Made by a program: the position numbers and the translations under genes
Part shown: positions 43,801 through 51,597 of the stretch, piece after piece
Layout: each line of letters opens with the position of its first letter
Position numbering within the stretch: the first letter of the stretch is position 1
The notes under the pieces: model-generated
Told to the model about the DNA's origin: nothing
Databases searched by the model: none
What the model saw: the letters and a program-made list of their open reading frames with translations, nothing else
NCBI GenBank assembly: GCA_045604545.1
Contig: JAZUOG010000047.1
Span: 1-64,000, forward strand
Reading direction: 5' to 3'
Source: RGIG1959 sp045604545
GTDB taxonomy: Bacteria > Bacillota > Clostridia > Oscillospirales > Acutalibacteraceae
Length of the DNA: 64,000 nt

Positions 43801-44235
43801 ATCGAAAAGATCACCATCAGCGGTCGTAAGATCTGGAACGACGGCTCTAACGCCGCCGAGCTTCGTCCCGAAGCGGTTATGCTTACGCTTTGTGCGGACG
43901 GTGTGGAAATCGAAACCGCCGAAGTGAAGATGACTGATACACAGTCCCCCGATGTGTGGAGCTATGAGTTTGTCGACCTTCCCGTTTACAAGGCGGGTAA
44001 GAAGGTCGCCTATACCGTGATGGAGAAACCTGTTTCACACTACACGGCAACTGTCAACGGCTTTGATATCACCAACACGGTTGTCCCGCCTGTGGACTCC
44101 CCCAAGACCGGTGATACTGCCCGTGAATCTCTCCCGAAAGTGATGGCGGTGCTTGCCATTGTCGGCGTCGCCTCCGGTGCCTCGTGCATCGGGCTGATCG
44201 TCTCTCGCAGAAGAAAGCGTAAAGAGGATCAATAA
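40894..44235 (+). CDS. Sortase-anchored thioester/Cna-B repeat adhesin
   Basis: 1113 residues. Signal peptide 1-28; a thioester domain with Cys86 in CYCIEPG and Gln149 in AIAQIVLW as the likely internal Cys-Gln bond; then eight Cna-B repeats from about residue 336 to 1065, each opening KTWxDxxxxDGxRP and closing with a Glu-containing strand and IxNTH, consistent with Lys-Asn isopeptide cross-links. The C-terminus has SPKTGD, a hydrophobic helix and RRRKRK. The layout matches surface adhesins and pilus-tip-like proteins that capture host surfaces covalently. The ATG at 40894 has GAAAGG 10 bases upstream. The sortase at 19.1 kb could anchor it. Confidence 0.9.
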   Translation: MKKSMKALISIVLILALLMSYAPSIVLAAPQSPSCERTGIYALKDVTLVPPFKSDGTANTKAVVVKAKDARIMHFTVDNGTKLCYCIEPGAGLTVDSTIDSAKANKYWTALKNSPDAKHQKIVQGIYRCVALADHMNPTKDADVHAIAQIVLWEIICGIRDPLTGEALKTTLQDSFANLATTDQQTYYHDRYVNFVNAYKQFDDIPSCMYSTPAAAKAKPITLQWNATNKRYQATVTDSKGLLSKMNTSGIFPSHVNVSKSGNNLTIWTTQPITTVTASSRINKDHGFSTSTSPSMLIYGGTLETGDTAQAVVSSSIPDPMSAYVAIKTGSAPTTEITVNKTWVDDNNRDGVRPSKITVNLLADGNLYKSKDITAADGWKYTFTGLPEYNNSGAKIKYTISENPVPKYTTSYNGFTIINTHQTSIVKTFTTKTWDDNGDQDGLRPDSITIRLYADGKEIDSKVVTEADGWKYEFADLPKYRDGGVEIKYEIKEDPIPGYDTSYNGFDVINTHIPEKTQVSGQKTWVDNDNQDGYRPDSITVRLFADGVEIDSKVVTAKDDWRYAFTNLDKYRDHGTKIVYSISEDPVPEYATTYDGFNITNTHITEKTEISGQKTWDDCDDQDGIRPTSITVRLYRNGEEYDAQTVHARYGWQYHWDNLDKYEQGGLLVEWTVKEDPVDGYTPTYDGFNITNHYTPQTVEVSGEKRWDDNGNQDGVRPEEITVRLLRDGEEYAVCSVSAEQEWKYKFENLPKFRDGGEEIVWTVVEDEVPHYVTSYEGYTIVNTLIPEKTEIGGTKTWNDNNNQDGVRPEKIIVRLFRDGEEFMSQEITDVDGVWSYLFTDLDVYRDGGIKIEWTVTEDAVEGYTTTYDGYNIINTHETAKTDVEGVKTWVDDDDRDGLRPDSITVRLYRDGEEFDSKTVTEADEWKYSWTGLDKFRDGGVEIVWTIDEDAVEGYTKTIDGYNLTNTHEIEKITISGRKIWNDGSNAAELRPEAVMLTLCADGVEIETAEVKMTDTQSPDVWSYEFVDLPVYKAGKKVAYTVMEKPVSHYTATVNGFDITNTVVPPVDSPKTGDTARESLPKVMAVLAIVGVASGASCIGLIVSRRRKRKEDQ

Positions 44236-44308
44236 TATCTGACGCACAGGCGCCGATCTCAAAAGAGAGGTCGGCGCCTGTAGCATCTATCGAAGGAGAT
44301 GAGCAACT

Positions 44309-44557
44309 ATGAGTGATCCGAATAAAATCCACCACGCGTTACAAGCACGCGGGTACTGCGAAGCCATCAAGGATGGCATCAACGGTTTGTGCCGTATTCT
44401 TGACATCGGCGATGACAGCTTCGGAGAAATGGATCGTCTGGAAAGTTACAAAGCCATATTCCGCAAAGCAGAAGAATGGCAACAGCAATACGATGCCTTC
44501 CTTCAGGAACAGGGCGAAACTCCTGTTGATTCGCCCGTATTTGAACAAACCATGTGA
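44309..44557 (+). CDS. Small hypothetical protein of island (82 residues)
   Basis: An AAGGAGATG ribosome site precedes the ATG. The protein is acidic and helical (EMDRLESYKAIFRKAEEWQQQYDAF). No family is recognised. It opens a run of five small same-strand genes that look co-transcribed. Confidence 0.6.
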   Translation: MSDPNKIHHALQARGYCEAIKDGINGLCRILDIGDDSFGEMDRLESYKAIFRKAEEWQQQYDAFLQEQGETPVDSPVFEQTM

Positions 44558-44572
44558 AAGGGTGTGATACCG

Positions 44573-45034
44573 ATGAAATTCGGAAATGTGTATGTATCCG
44601 CGTGTTACGACGAAGGAATCGAGCGCGTGGACGCAAACGGCAAGCCCGAAATCTGCAAGGGCTATTACTGCCAAGTGTATAAGGATGCCGAGTTGCAAGA
44701 TCAGATCGATGATTTCTGTCTTGCGGTCGGTCATGAGATCCCCGACGATCGATTCGAGTCGATTGCGAAGGGCATCCGCACCTATTTGGGGCTTGACGAT
44801 CAGGATGAACATCGTGAGCGTGTGCGGCAGACCATCGACGGCATCACTGCCGAAGATCTGCTCGAGCAAGCGGTGTATGCTGTCAACGCCCCCAATTGTT
44901 GTTCGGAAAGTGACCGAGCCGAAGCAATGCTCGGTATGCTCGGTGCCAATGTGTTCGATGACGGTGTGTATCACGCCGAAGCCGATCACCCGACAATCGA
45001 GACGGGAGGTAATGCACCATGCCAAACCATGTAA
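44573..45034 (+). CDS. Hypothetical protein of island (153 residues)
   Basis: An acidic globular protein (MKFGNVYVSACYDEGIERVD, LEQAVYAVNAPNCCSESDRAEA), not recognised. ATG 44573 follows the context TGTGATACCG, also found before the gene at 46079; the GTG nine bases earlier is the alternative. It overlaps the start of the Api92-like gene by 16 bases. Confidence 0.6.
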   Translation: MKFGNVYVSACYDEGIERVDANGKPEICKGYYCQVYKDAELQDQIDDFCLAVGHEIPDDRFESIAKGIRTYLGLDDQDEHRERVRQTIDGITAEDLLEQAVYAVNAPNCCSESDRAEAMLGMLGANVFDDGVYHAEADHPTIETGGNAPCQTM

Positions 45035-46056
45035 TCAATATGATCACGGTCAGCGGTAATCCGAAGCGTATCAACGAGATGCGCGAAGCTGTCCAAAATG
45101 ATGAGTGCGGACTCGGCACGATTGATTTTAATAAAATTGCGCCGATGCCGCCGTCGCTGGAAATCGAGTGTAGCACACGCACCAATAACGGTGTTAAAGC
45201 AGTTCGTGATTTCTTCGAAGTTTATGGCATCGCACATCCCGGTGAAACGGATATATCCAAAGTGCCGATTGAGAGCCAAGAAGCCTTCCTCCGCATCCGG
45301 TCAGACATCGACCGTGAGGAATGGGAGCTTGGCAAGCAAGCGTATATGAATCAAGCGCAATACGGTGCGCAGACATGGTACGGTTGGGCTATCGATAATT
45401 GGGGTACGAAATGGAACGCCTACGGCTATGACGGAACAGGTTACGAAAACGGCAATGGTTTGTATTGCCAAACTGCGTGGAGTGCGCCGCATCCCGTCAT
45501 GGCAAAACTCGCTGAGATGTATCCCGATCTGACATTTACCCATGAATGGGCAGATGAAGATCTCGGAAGTAACTGCGGTCGGGTAACCTATGCACAAGGA
45601 GAACGCGTAGATGTCTTCATTCCCGAAGGAAAAGAAGCATTGGAGTTTGCGTGCAATGTGTGGGATTATGATCTGCAGGGGCTTGGTTACGAACTCAATG
45701 TTCTCGGCACTGACTATGTCTACACCGAGATGGAGAGTTTCAAGCTTGCGGATTTGTTCGGTAAGCCCGCGCTGTTTACCGATGAAAAGCTGACCGCCGC
45801 CGATATTCCGCAGGGGCTGTTCTGTTATTACTTCAACAGCACCGATAACGGCGAGCCGTATTCGGTAAGTTTGACACTCACCGACCGTTTTGCGGGATGT
45901 GTCGTCACCGACGAACCGCTCGAATTCGACGGGCAAACACACATCACATTCGACGAGAATAACCCGTTCTTCATCATCGGCGACGGTGAGATGAGTTTCC
46001 GTGAATATATGAACGGCGAGTTCGACGGCCCTTTTAACGATGTAACAATGACTTGA
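45019..46056 (+). CDS. Api92-like / DUF1281 ferredoxin-fold protein
   Basis: 345 residues. The MPNHVINMITVSG opening and the later PHPVMAKLAEMYPDLTFTHEWADED segment match the Api92/YubB-type family (DUF1281) found on plasmids, phages and integrative elements. The function is unknown. The C-terminal 120 residues (LADLFGKPALFTDEKLTAADIPQG and beyond) form an extra domain that I do not recognise. The family supports a mobile-element origin for this gene block. Confidence 0.75.
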   Translation: MPNHVINMITVSGNPKRINEMREAVQNDECGLGTIDFNKIAPMPPSLEIECSTRTNNGVKAVRDFFEVYGIAHPGETDISKVPIESQEAFLRIRSDIDREEWELGKQAYMNQAQYGAQTWYGWAIDNWGTKWNAYGYDGTGYENGNGLYCQTAWSAPHPVMAKLAEMYPDLTFTHEWADEDLGSNCGRVTYAQGERVDVFIPEGKEALEFACNVWDYDLQGLGYELNVLGTDYVYTEMESFKLADLFGKPALFTDEKLTAADIPQGLFCYYFNSTDNGEPYSVSLTLTDRFAGCVVTDEPLEFDGQTHITFDENNPFFIIGDGEMSFREYMNGEFDGPFNDVTMT

Positions 46057-46078
46057 ATTGTGAGAGGATGTGATACCG

Positions 46079-46357
46079 ATGGATCAGATCGAAGAAACTG
46101 CTGTCACAGCAGAACGGCAAATTACCCTCGGCGAAGTCATGGATGACAGCATGACTCTTGCAGATAAGATCACAAATGTGTTTGAACGGTTGAGCCGTAT
46201 GGAAGGTGTTTCGGCTTCCGAAATGACGGAACTCTCACGGCTGAAAGACAACCTTTTAGACAGCATGAGGAATGTCACTGACGGCATCTGCTCAACTATG
46301 TCATGGTATGAAGAAACTATCAGCGCCGACGAATCGGACTATATAACAATGGGATGA
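46079..46357 (+). CDS. Small helical protein of island (92 residues)
   Basis: Predicted helical and acidic (LADKITNVFERLSRMEGVSASEMTELSRLKDNL), not recognised. The start context TGTGATACCGATG is identical to that at 44563-44575. Confidence 0.55.
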   Translation: MDQIEETAVTAERQITLGEVMDDSMTLADKITNVFERLSRMEGVSASEMTELSRLKDNLLDSMRNVTDGICSTMSWYEETISADESDYITMG

Positions 46358-46393
46358 ACCCCCAATCTATATTAACAATGAGGTGATCGGTAT

Positions 46394-46747
46394 ATGACCA
46401 AAAAAGAAAGACAAGCTCTGATTGATTCCTATGGAAAGGCATACCTTGTTTCCGGTGCTTATTGCACGCCGTTTTGGGATACTTTTCTTAAACTGACCGA
46501 GGGCTTTGGAGCCGCGAGATCCGTTCAAGAAGTTCTCAAAACGTTGCATGATGCAGATGCGTATCGCGAAGCATATCAACTGATCGTATCCTTGTTTGAG
46601 ATCATGTTTTCGAATGTCCCCGCGCAGATTTCGGAAATGGGCGATGACGAAACGATGATGAAAGACTTCGTCTATGAGTTTTTGGAAGATACCGCCGATA
46701 TCTTGGATGAGAACCAACAACTCGCCGAGGGCAATTTTGAGGATTAA
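46394..46747 (+). CDS. Hypothetical protein of island (117 residues)
   Basis: GAGGTGATCGG precedes the ATG. Helical with an acidic C-terminus (FVYEFLEDTADILDENQQLAEG). No family is recognised. It is the last gene of the rightward small-gene run. Confidence 0.55.
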   Translation: MTKKERQALIDSYGKAYLVSGAYCTPFWDTFLKLTEGFGAARSVQEVLKTLHDADAYREAYQLIVSLFEIMFSNVPAQISEMGDDETMMKDFVYEFLEDTADILDENQQLAEGNFED

Positions 46748-46817
46748 ACAACCAAACCCCCGACCGAAACATTTTTGTTACGGTCGCCTGTTTTTCCTTC
46801 ATCTAATATGAATAGCT

Positions 46818-47081
46818 TTAATATGTTTTTTGATTCAGATAATCCTTATACCATCCTTCGACCATTGAGGGGCTAATATTCGTCATTTCCTCTTCGGTAC
46901 CATATACAGCCCAACCCGTTACTATAGGATTATTATTGCAATCATAAAAATTAGCATATCGACTCATTTTTTCAATCCCACGAATTGTTCGAATTGGACT
47001 ATTATTATCTGTTATACGGCAAAAAAACATTTGACCGTTATATTCAAAGCTTATGCAATCATCCTGCCACGTTCTGTTCAT
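46818..47081 (-). CDS. Small hypothetical protein (87 residues)
   Basis: A compact beta-rich sequence (CISFEYNGQMFFCRITDNNSP) with an AAGGGG-type ribosome site. Not recognised. It runs against the island's main direction. Confidence 0.5.
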   Translation of the reverse strand: MNRTWQDDCISFEYNGQMFFCRITDNNSPIRTIRGIEKMSRYANFYDCNNNPIVTGWAVYGTEEEMTNISPSMVEGWYKDYLNQKTY

Positions 47082-47111
47082 AACACAACATCCCCTTTTT
47101 GATTGTGACTT

Positions 47112-47792
47112 TCAAAATGAATTCTCGGTGCCGAAATTATGCGGGCATATATCACGGCAGGCGTGGCAGCAGATACCCCATACTTGCGTGACCTCGTCTG
47201 TTTTGAACGCATACGCATCGCACGCCTCTTGATTCATATCCACATTATCCAACGCATGAACCGGACAAGTATTCACACATTTCATACAGCCGTCGCAGAT
47301 GCTTTCTTTCAGCTCATCTGCTTCTAATTCGACATCGCATAGCACGGTTCCTAACCATACCATACTTCCATATTCGGGAGTGATCAGCAAAGAGTGTCGC
47401 CCGATTGTGCCGAGCCCTGCTGCCTGTGCGGCATGCTTTTGAGAAACCACGGAACGCCAACGATTGGTACGCGGATCGTATTCGCTTTCGTTTGTCGGGA
47501 TCGGTACACAATGGATATGGTGTTTCTCCATTTCAATGCAGAAATCCAATGCGATGGCATCGAGCTTTGCGGTGATACTGTTGCGGATGCGTGTATACGG
47601 TGTCGGTGAAGATGAGGTTAAACAACCCACGGGGAAACGGCAAGCAAACGACACCACCGACTTGCACGCAGGAAACACATCACACGGATGGAATCCTTCG
47701 GGCGCATCTTCAAAACGGTCAAGCGAAGCAATTCCGCAAAGATCTGCACCGAGCGAACGCACAATACTTTTTACTTCTTCTGCTGTAATCAT
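47112..47792 (-). CDS. QueG-like 4Fe-4S protein
   Basis: 226 residues. The C-terminal double-cluster segment CDGCMKCVNTCPVHAL and CCHACRDICPHN matches the epoxyqueuosine reductase/reductive-dehalogenase-like ferredoxin domain, and the middle (AAQAAGLGTIGRHSLLITPEYG) matches the cobalamin-side region of QueG-like proteins. It is much shorter than true QueG (about 350-380), lacking the C-terminal HEAT-like part. The reaction is unknown; it may be an electron-transfer or cobalamin-linked reductase. Confidence 0.75.
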   Translation of the reverse strand: MITAEEVKSIVRSLGADLCGIASLDRFEDAPEGFHPCDVFPACKSVVSFACRFPVGCLTSSSPTPYTRIRNSITAKLDAIALDFCIEMEKHHIHCVPIPTNESEYDPRTNRWRSVVSQKHAAQAAGLGTIGRHSLLITPEYGSMVWLGTVLCDVELEADELKESICDGCMKCVNTCPVHALDNVDMNQEACDAYAFKTDEVTQVWGICCHACRDICPHNFGTENSF

Positions 47793-47824
47793 TTTCGCAC
47801 CGCCCTGTTTTGGATGATATATCC

Positions 47825-47852
47825 ATTATAGCACATTTTGGAATAATAGCAA
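47825..47852 (-). promoter_or_regulatory. Promoter of QueG-like gene
   Basis: Minus-strand TTGCTA (47847-47852), 16 bases, TATAAT (47825-47830), about 33 bases before the ATG. Confidence 0.65.
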
Positions 47853-47870
47853 GAAACTCATCATTGATTG

Positions 47871-47918
47871 TTGCAGTAAGAAATCCCCACTTTCGTAAGC
47901 GGCAATCTCTTACTGCAA
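47871..47918. repeat. Inverted repeat in intergenic region
   Basis: TTGCAGTAAGA (47871-47881) and its exact complement at 47908-47918, with a 26-base loop. It could be an operator or remnant element end. Confidence 0.55.
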
Positions 47919-47990
47919 TAACATACGTCTGTCCAATTTGGATGTTCAGATTTGAATACGGCAACGGACAAAACTCCGAAAAAGGTTAGG

Positions 47991-48019
47991 TTGACAAAGT
48001 TTGATATACACTTTACAAT
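47991..48019 (+). promoter_or_regulatory. Promoter of pRiA4b ORF-3-like gene
   Basis: TTGACA (47991-47996), 17 bases, TACAAT (48014-48019). The -35 box is the end of a 16-base repeat found again at 49605-49620. Confidence 0.7.
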
Positions 48020-48060
48020 ATAGGTGGATGAACAAAATCACCTCGAAAGGATGGTTGATT

Positions 48061-49557
48061 ATGGATCGCGCCGAATTGTATGAAAACATTATCAAAACTT
48101 ATAACGAAACGGGATCTGTAAAGGATACCGCAACCAAGTTGCATACGAGCGTCGTGAAAGTTCGCCGTGTGCTGATAACCGAAGGATTGTGGAGTAGCCC
48201 TACGAGTCTCAAAATTTTGGCTCTGTATGAAGATGGTCTCACGGTTGCTCAGATCGCCGAAAAGCTTAACTACTCCGAAAAGAATGTACAAGCATTCCTG
48301 CCGTATACACGGGGTGCCTATGGCGGCGAAAGCACATATTCCACCACTTCTAAGGAATATCGTGAAAGAATGCAATTGGCAGCGAGCAGACAAGTTCGTG
48401 CAGGTTCGTTGCCGCCTAACGGCATGGCTCGCCAAGCCATTAGGCATCACGAGGACTCCGATGGTCAACACACCAAAAAGCCGATGGCGCTGAAATTGCA
48501 TTTGGAACTCGATACCGAAGGTCTGTCTGCAGAGGAACTGTGCATCTTAAAAGAACACGGAAAGATGAAGAAAGCAATATCTCGCGATATCATCATTCCC
48601 GCCGATATGACATTGCACGCCTTGCATTATGCTATCCAAAGATTGTTCGGTTGGCAAAACAGCCACTTGCACCACTACGCTTTTCCGAATGATGTATTTG
48701 AACATGTTACACGCAACAGTTTTGATAGATGGCTCCGCCTTTGCGGCATCTATTTCCGTTTCCCGCAAGAAGAATCCGATGATCTGTTTTGGGATGATAA
48801 CTATGAGCCGGTTATGAGTTTCAAATCTTGGTTAAAATCCAAGTATTCCGGTCCCTATGGTTATGGCGGTATGGGTGATCATTATTATGAAAACCAACGC
48901 CTTGTAAGAGAGCTTAAACAAGATATGCCCGTACTGAAAGTGCATGACGGCAAAAAGATGAGAGAGGTGCCGATCGAAAGCGCCACGCTTGACGATGCGC
49001 GGAATAGCATCTACCTCGGCGGCCCCATGAATTATTTGCTTGAAAAAATGACCGTAGCAGATTATATCTTCCTTCCCGATAACGATTATTTCTTAACACC
49101 CATTGACGAGGATATTCAATTCCTTGAGAGCGGTGAAAAATTAGCAAAGAGATGGGAAGAAATAACCGCCGATCTGGAAAATAACTATGCTGAATTTGAG
49201 TCCATCGCTTTCGTAACAACCGTGCGGTTACAGGCACAAACTCATCGTCTTGATTATTTCTATGATTACGGCGATGATTGGAAAGTGTCCATCACCTGTT
49301 CCGAAGCGTACTATATGAGCGATCTTATGGAACAAGACAACGCTCCGATTCAGAAAGTTACCACAAAACAAGAACCTATCTGCGTAAAAGCTGATGGTCT
49401 TCCCGTCATGGAAGATGTCGGTGGAATTTCGGGCTATGTTGAATTCCTCTCGGCAATACATAATTCTTACGATGAAGATGAACGAGCAGAACTTCTTGAA
49501 TGGGCAAATTCCATGCGATGGAGCGGTAGGTCATCAGGAGTTGCAAGTATGCTCTGA
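48061..49557 (+). CDS. Plasmid pRiA4b ORF-3-like protein with N-terminal helix-turn-helix
   Basis: 498 residues. The first 80 contain two helix-turn-helix-like units (VKDTATKLHTSVVKVRRVL and LTVAQIAEKLNYSEKNVQAFL). The rest matches the PRiA4_ORF3 family: IPADMTLHALHYAIQRLFGWQNSHLH-type segment, here ending at LHHYAF, and FYDYGDDWKVSI near the C-terminus. The family is common on plasmids and islands and its function is unknown. ATG 48061 has GAAAGGATGG upstream. A 16-base direct repeat brackets the gene. Confidence 0.8.
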   Translation: MDRAELYENIIKTYNETGSVKDTATKLHTSVVKVRRVLITEGLWSSPTSLKILALYEDGLTVAQIAEKLNYSEKNVQAFLPYTRGAYGGESTYSTTSKEYRERMQLAASRQVRAGSLPPNGMARQAIRHHEDSDGQHTKKPMALKLHLELDTEGLSAEELCILKEHGKMKKAISRDIIIPADMTLHALHYAIQRLFGWQNSHLHHYAFPNDVFEHVTRNSFDRWLRLCGIYFRFPQEESDDLFWDDNYEPVMSFKSWLKSKYSGPYGYGGMGDHYYENQRLVRELKQDMPVLKVHDGKKMREVPIESATLDDARNSIYLGGPMNYLLEKMTVADYIFLPDNDYFLTPIDEDIQFLESGEKLAKRWEEITADLENNYAEFESIAFVTTVRLQAQTHRLDYFYDYGDDWKVSITCSEAYYMSDLMEQDNAPIQKVTTKQEPICVKADGLPVMEDVGGISGYVEFLSAIHNSYDEDERAELLEWANSMRWSGRSSGVASML

Positions 49558-50033
49558 TCCATGAAATGGTGGGGGGTTCGGAAAAATGAACGGCAGTTCA
49601 AAAGAAAGGTTAGGTTGACAATAAATTCGCTCGCATCTATTTCGTTACAACATTCCCCCCGTTTGGAATCTATTTCGTTACAACACTAAATGCGGCCGCA
49701 TCTATTTCGTTACAACATTTCGGGGCAAAAACGGCTATTTAAGCATAAAAAAGCCCCCCCGACAAGGGGACAAAATGCTCGAAAACGTTGATACAAAGCC
49801 AATCTTAAGGTTTTTCAAAAAGGTTAGGTTGGCATCTATTTTGGTGCTACAACTCAAACAAAAAAAGCACACCCAAGAGGGTGTGCTTTTTTTGTTTGGC
49901 TATGAGCGTTACGGACTCGAAAGCCCGTTAAGAAAACGTGCCGGTGGCACGTTTTTAGGGCGTGGAGTTGAAGAAAAGCGGAGGTTTTACATGTACCAAT
50001 AAACGAGGTAGAGACTGCCGCCTTTGTACGACA
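49558..50033. repeat. Repeat-rich intergenic stretch at right end of island
   Basis: No gene. It contains three near-identical 20-base units ATCTATTTCGTTACAACA with two leading bases (49633-49652, 49666-49685, 49698-49717), a related unit at 49832-49853, the 16-base AAAGGTTAGGTTG repeat (49605-49620, 49819-49834), and terminators at 49861-49893 and about 49936-49958. It looks like accumulated module ends. Confidence 0.7.
49861..49893 (+). terminator. Terminator
   Basis: AAAAAAGCACACCC pairs with GGGTGTGCTTTTTT across a short loop and ends in T7. Confidence 0.75.
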
Positions 50034-50089
50034 CGTTTACGCCCACCATGTTGTAGGACCAAAATAGATGCCTACGCTTAAAACCCCGA
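50034..50089. repeat. att-like direct repeat, right copy (56 bp)
   Basis: Identical to 27812-27867; its first 15 bases equal the tRNA-Val 3' end including CCA, but no tRNA body precedes it. Confidence 0.75.
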
Positions 50090-51406
50090 GAACCCGTGCG
50101 GTTTTCGGGGGTTTTTGCACCCCAAAAACAGGTGTCTTTCAAAAAGATGCCAACCCCCTCTTAAACGGACTCGAACCGTTGCATAACAATGTAAGCCCCG
50201 AATTTGAGAAAAATTCTCCTCAGATTCGGGGCTTTTTTGCTTTCTTTCAAAAAAATATTTGTTAATTGTTTGTGTCTTGTGACTACGCTCTTTTAACCGC
50301 CATCAATCCACATTTTGAAGCTTTTGTTCGCATTTTTTGAATCTCGGATCGTTGGTGATGACATTATCATCCGTCTCAAAGCACAGGTTGTAGCAACCGT
50401 GCAGATAGAATTTAAAATTGCTTTTTATCTCTGTAGCCACAACGGAATCTTCGCAATCCTTGTAATCAAGGATGAGTGTTTCGGTTAACTCGTTGATCAC
50501 GTCAAACGCTTTATCCATTTCAAATATCGCAATATACTCGTTGGCAAGATTATTGAGGGCGCTGTACAACCATTTTGTACGAATACGGATGTCCCGAAAC
50601 TTTGCGTAGTTGAATTTCACACCTTCCAAAAGATCGTGCCAAGCGGCAATCGCCGCCTCCTTTTTGGCACCGTCGGCAATCGATAACCGTTTTGCTCTTA
50701 CCGCCAACGCCCATAAATAGTGATGAACGGCTTCGTTGCATACTGTCTCGGACAGATCAAGGCATTTGCTATGGTCGTTCTTTTTGGAATAGATTTCAAT
50801 CTCCATCGCCGCCCGTATGCTTCCTCTTTGCGGTAAGCCATCGGCTATCTCCTCGGCATTCGCAAAGTCGTTGCGGTAAAGGTACAGGACGATCAGCGTT
50901 TGCTTCGCATCGATCTGTCTTGTGGTATCACGGTCATAGTTGATAACGGATTTCAAAAGGTGAACAGCTTCGTTATAAAATCTATCTTTATCTTCCGCAC
51001 AATGCACTCCATAGTAAATACATCTGACCAAACTGTCCGCACACAGCAGCTTCACTTCATGATCAAGCGGATATTTTTTGATATGTTCTTTGTAAAGCTT
51101 ATAGCACGCATAGTAGGCGTCATCCTGACGTGCATACACTTTTTCAATGCCTTTGTTGATCTTCTCCGCTTCTGCATATAACGCTTCGCGGTCAGCTTTT
51201 TCATCGCCGCCGACACCGAGCAAGCAGTCGGTTGTCACACCAAGGATTGCGGCAAGCGGAACGATTTGGGAAATGTCAGGCATAGTGTTATCACATTCCC
51301 ATTTGGAGATAGCTTGGACAGACACCATCAATTTTTCTGCCAGTTCTGCCTGTGTAAGCTGTGCATCTTTCCGTATCGTCTTTAATCGTTGTCCAAAGCT
51401 CAACAT
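50049..51406. repeat. Long direct repeat, copy B
   Basis: Counterpart of 27827-29182, with the same order of hairpins and XRE-TPR gene and only scattered differences. Confidence 0.8.
50303..51406 (-). CDS. XRE-family regulator with TPR-like C-terminus, copy B
   Basis: 367 residues, nearly identical to copy A in the helix-turn-helix (LTQAELAEKLMVSVQAISKWE) and most of the helical tail. Differences cluster around residues 230-330. It is divergent from the metalloprotease/pyrophosphatase-like gene at 51598. Its upstream region shares GTTTACTGT...ATATGGTATACTTA with copy C, giving a likely -10 TATACT at 51446-51451 on the minus strand. Confidence 0.85.
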   Translation of the reverse strand: MLSFGQRLKTIRKDAQLTQAELAEKLMVSVQAISKWECDNTMPDISQIVPLAAILGVTTDCLLGVGGDEKADREALYAEAEKINKGIEKVYARQDDAYYACYKLYKEHIKKYPLDHEVKLLCADSLVRCIYYGVHCAEDKDRFYNEAVHLLKSVINYDRDTTRQIDAKQTLIVLYLYRNDFANAEEIADGLPQRGSIRAAMEIEIYSKKNDHSKCLDLSETVCNEAVHHYLWALAVRAKRLSIADGAKKEAAIAAWHDLLEGVKFNYAKFRDIRIRTKWLYSALNNLANEYIAIFEMDKAFDVINELTETLILDYKDCEDSVVATEIKSNFKFYLHGCYNLCFETDDNVITNDPRFKKCEQKLQNVD

Positions 51407-51597
51407 GGTTACGTTCCTTTCAAAAACCGTGTTATGTTTAATCTAAGTATACCATATTGAGCGACTACAGTAAACATATCAACAGGAGATAATCCGGTCT
51501 CCCGACGGTTGATAATACCATTGGCGTAACGGCAACCATCTGTTGATTGACGAGTAGCCACACACGGTGGTATAATGTAAAAAAGGCGGTGATATGG

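Noticed and set aside
40894..44235. Whether the Cna-B region is a recent tandem DNA duplication
   Set aside because: The eight repeats share protein motifs but differ widely at the nucleotide level, so they are old domain repeats.
47719..47964. 81-codon minus-strand frame upstream of the QueG-like gene
   Set aside because: It overlaps the start of that gene in another frame, crosses its promoter and an inverted repeat, and lacks a ribosome site.
49633..49717. Three 20-base repeats considered as a CRISPR array
   Set aside because: Repeat units are short and the spacers are only 12-13 bases; no cas genes are in the window, and single copies recur elsewhere beside terminators.
27812..50089. 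Conjugative element with its own transfer machinery
   Set aside because: No relaxase, coupling protein or VirB4-like gene is present between the repeats; at most it is a mobilisable or decayed element.
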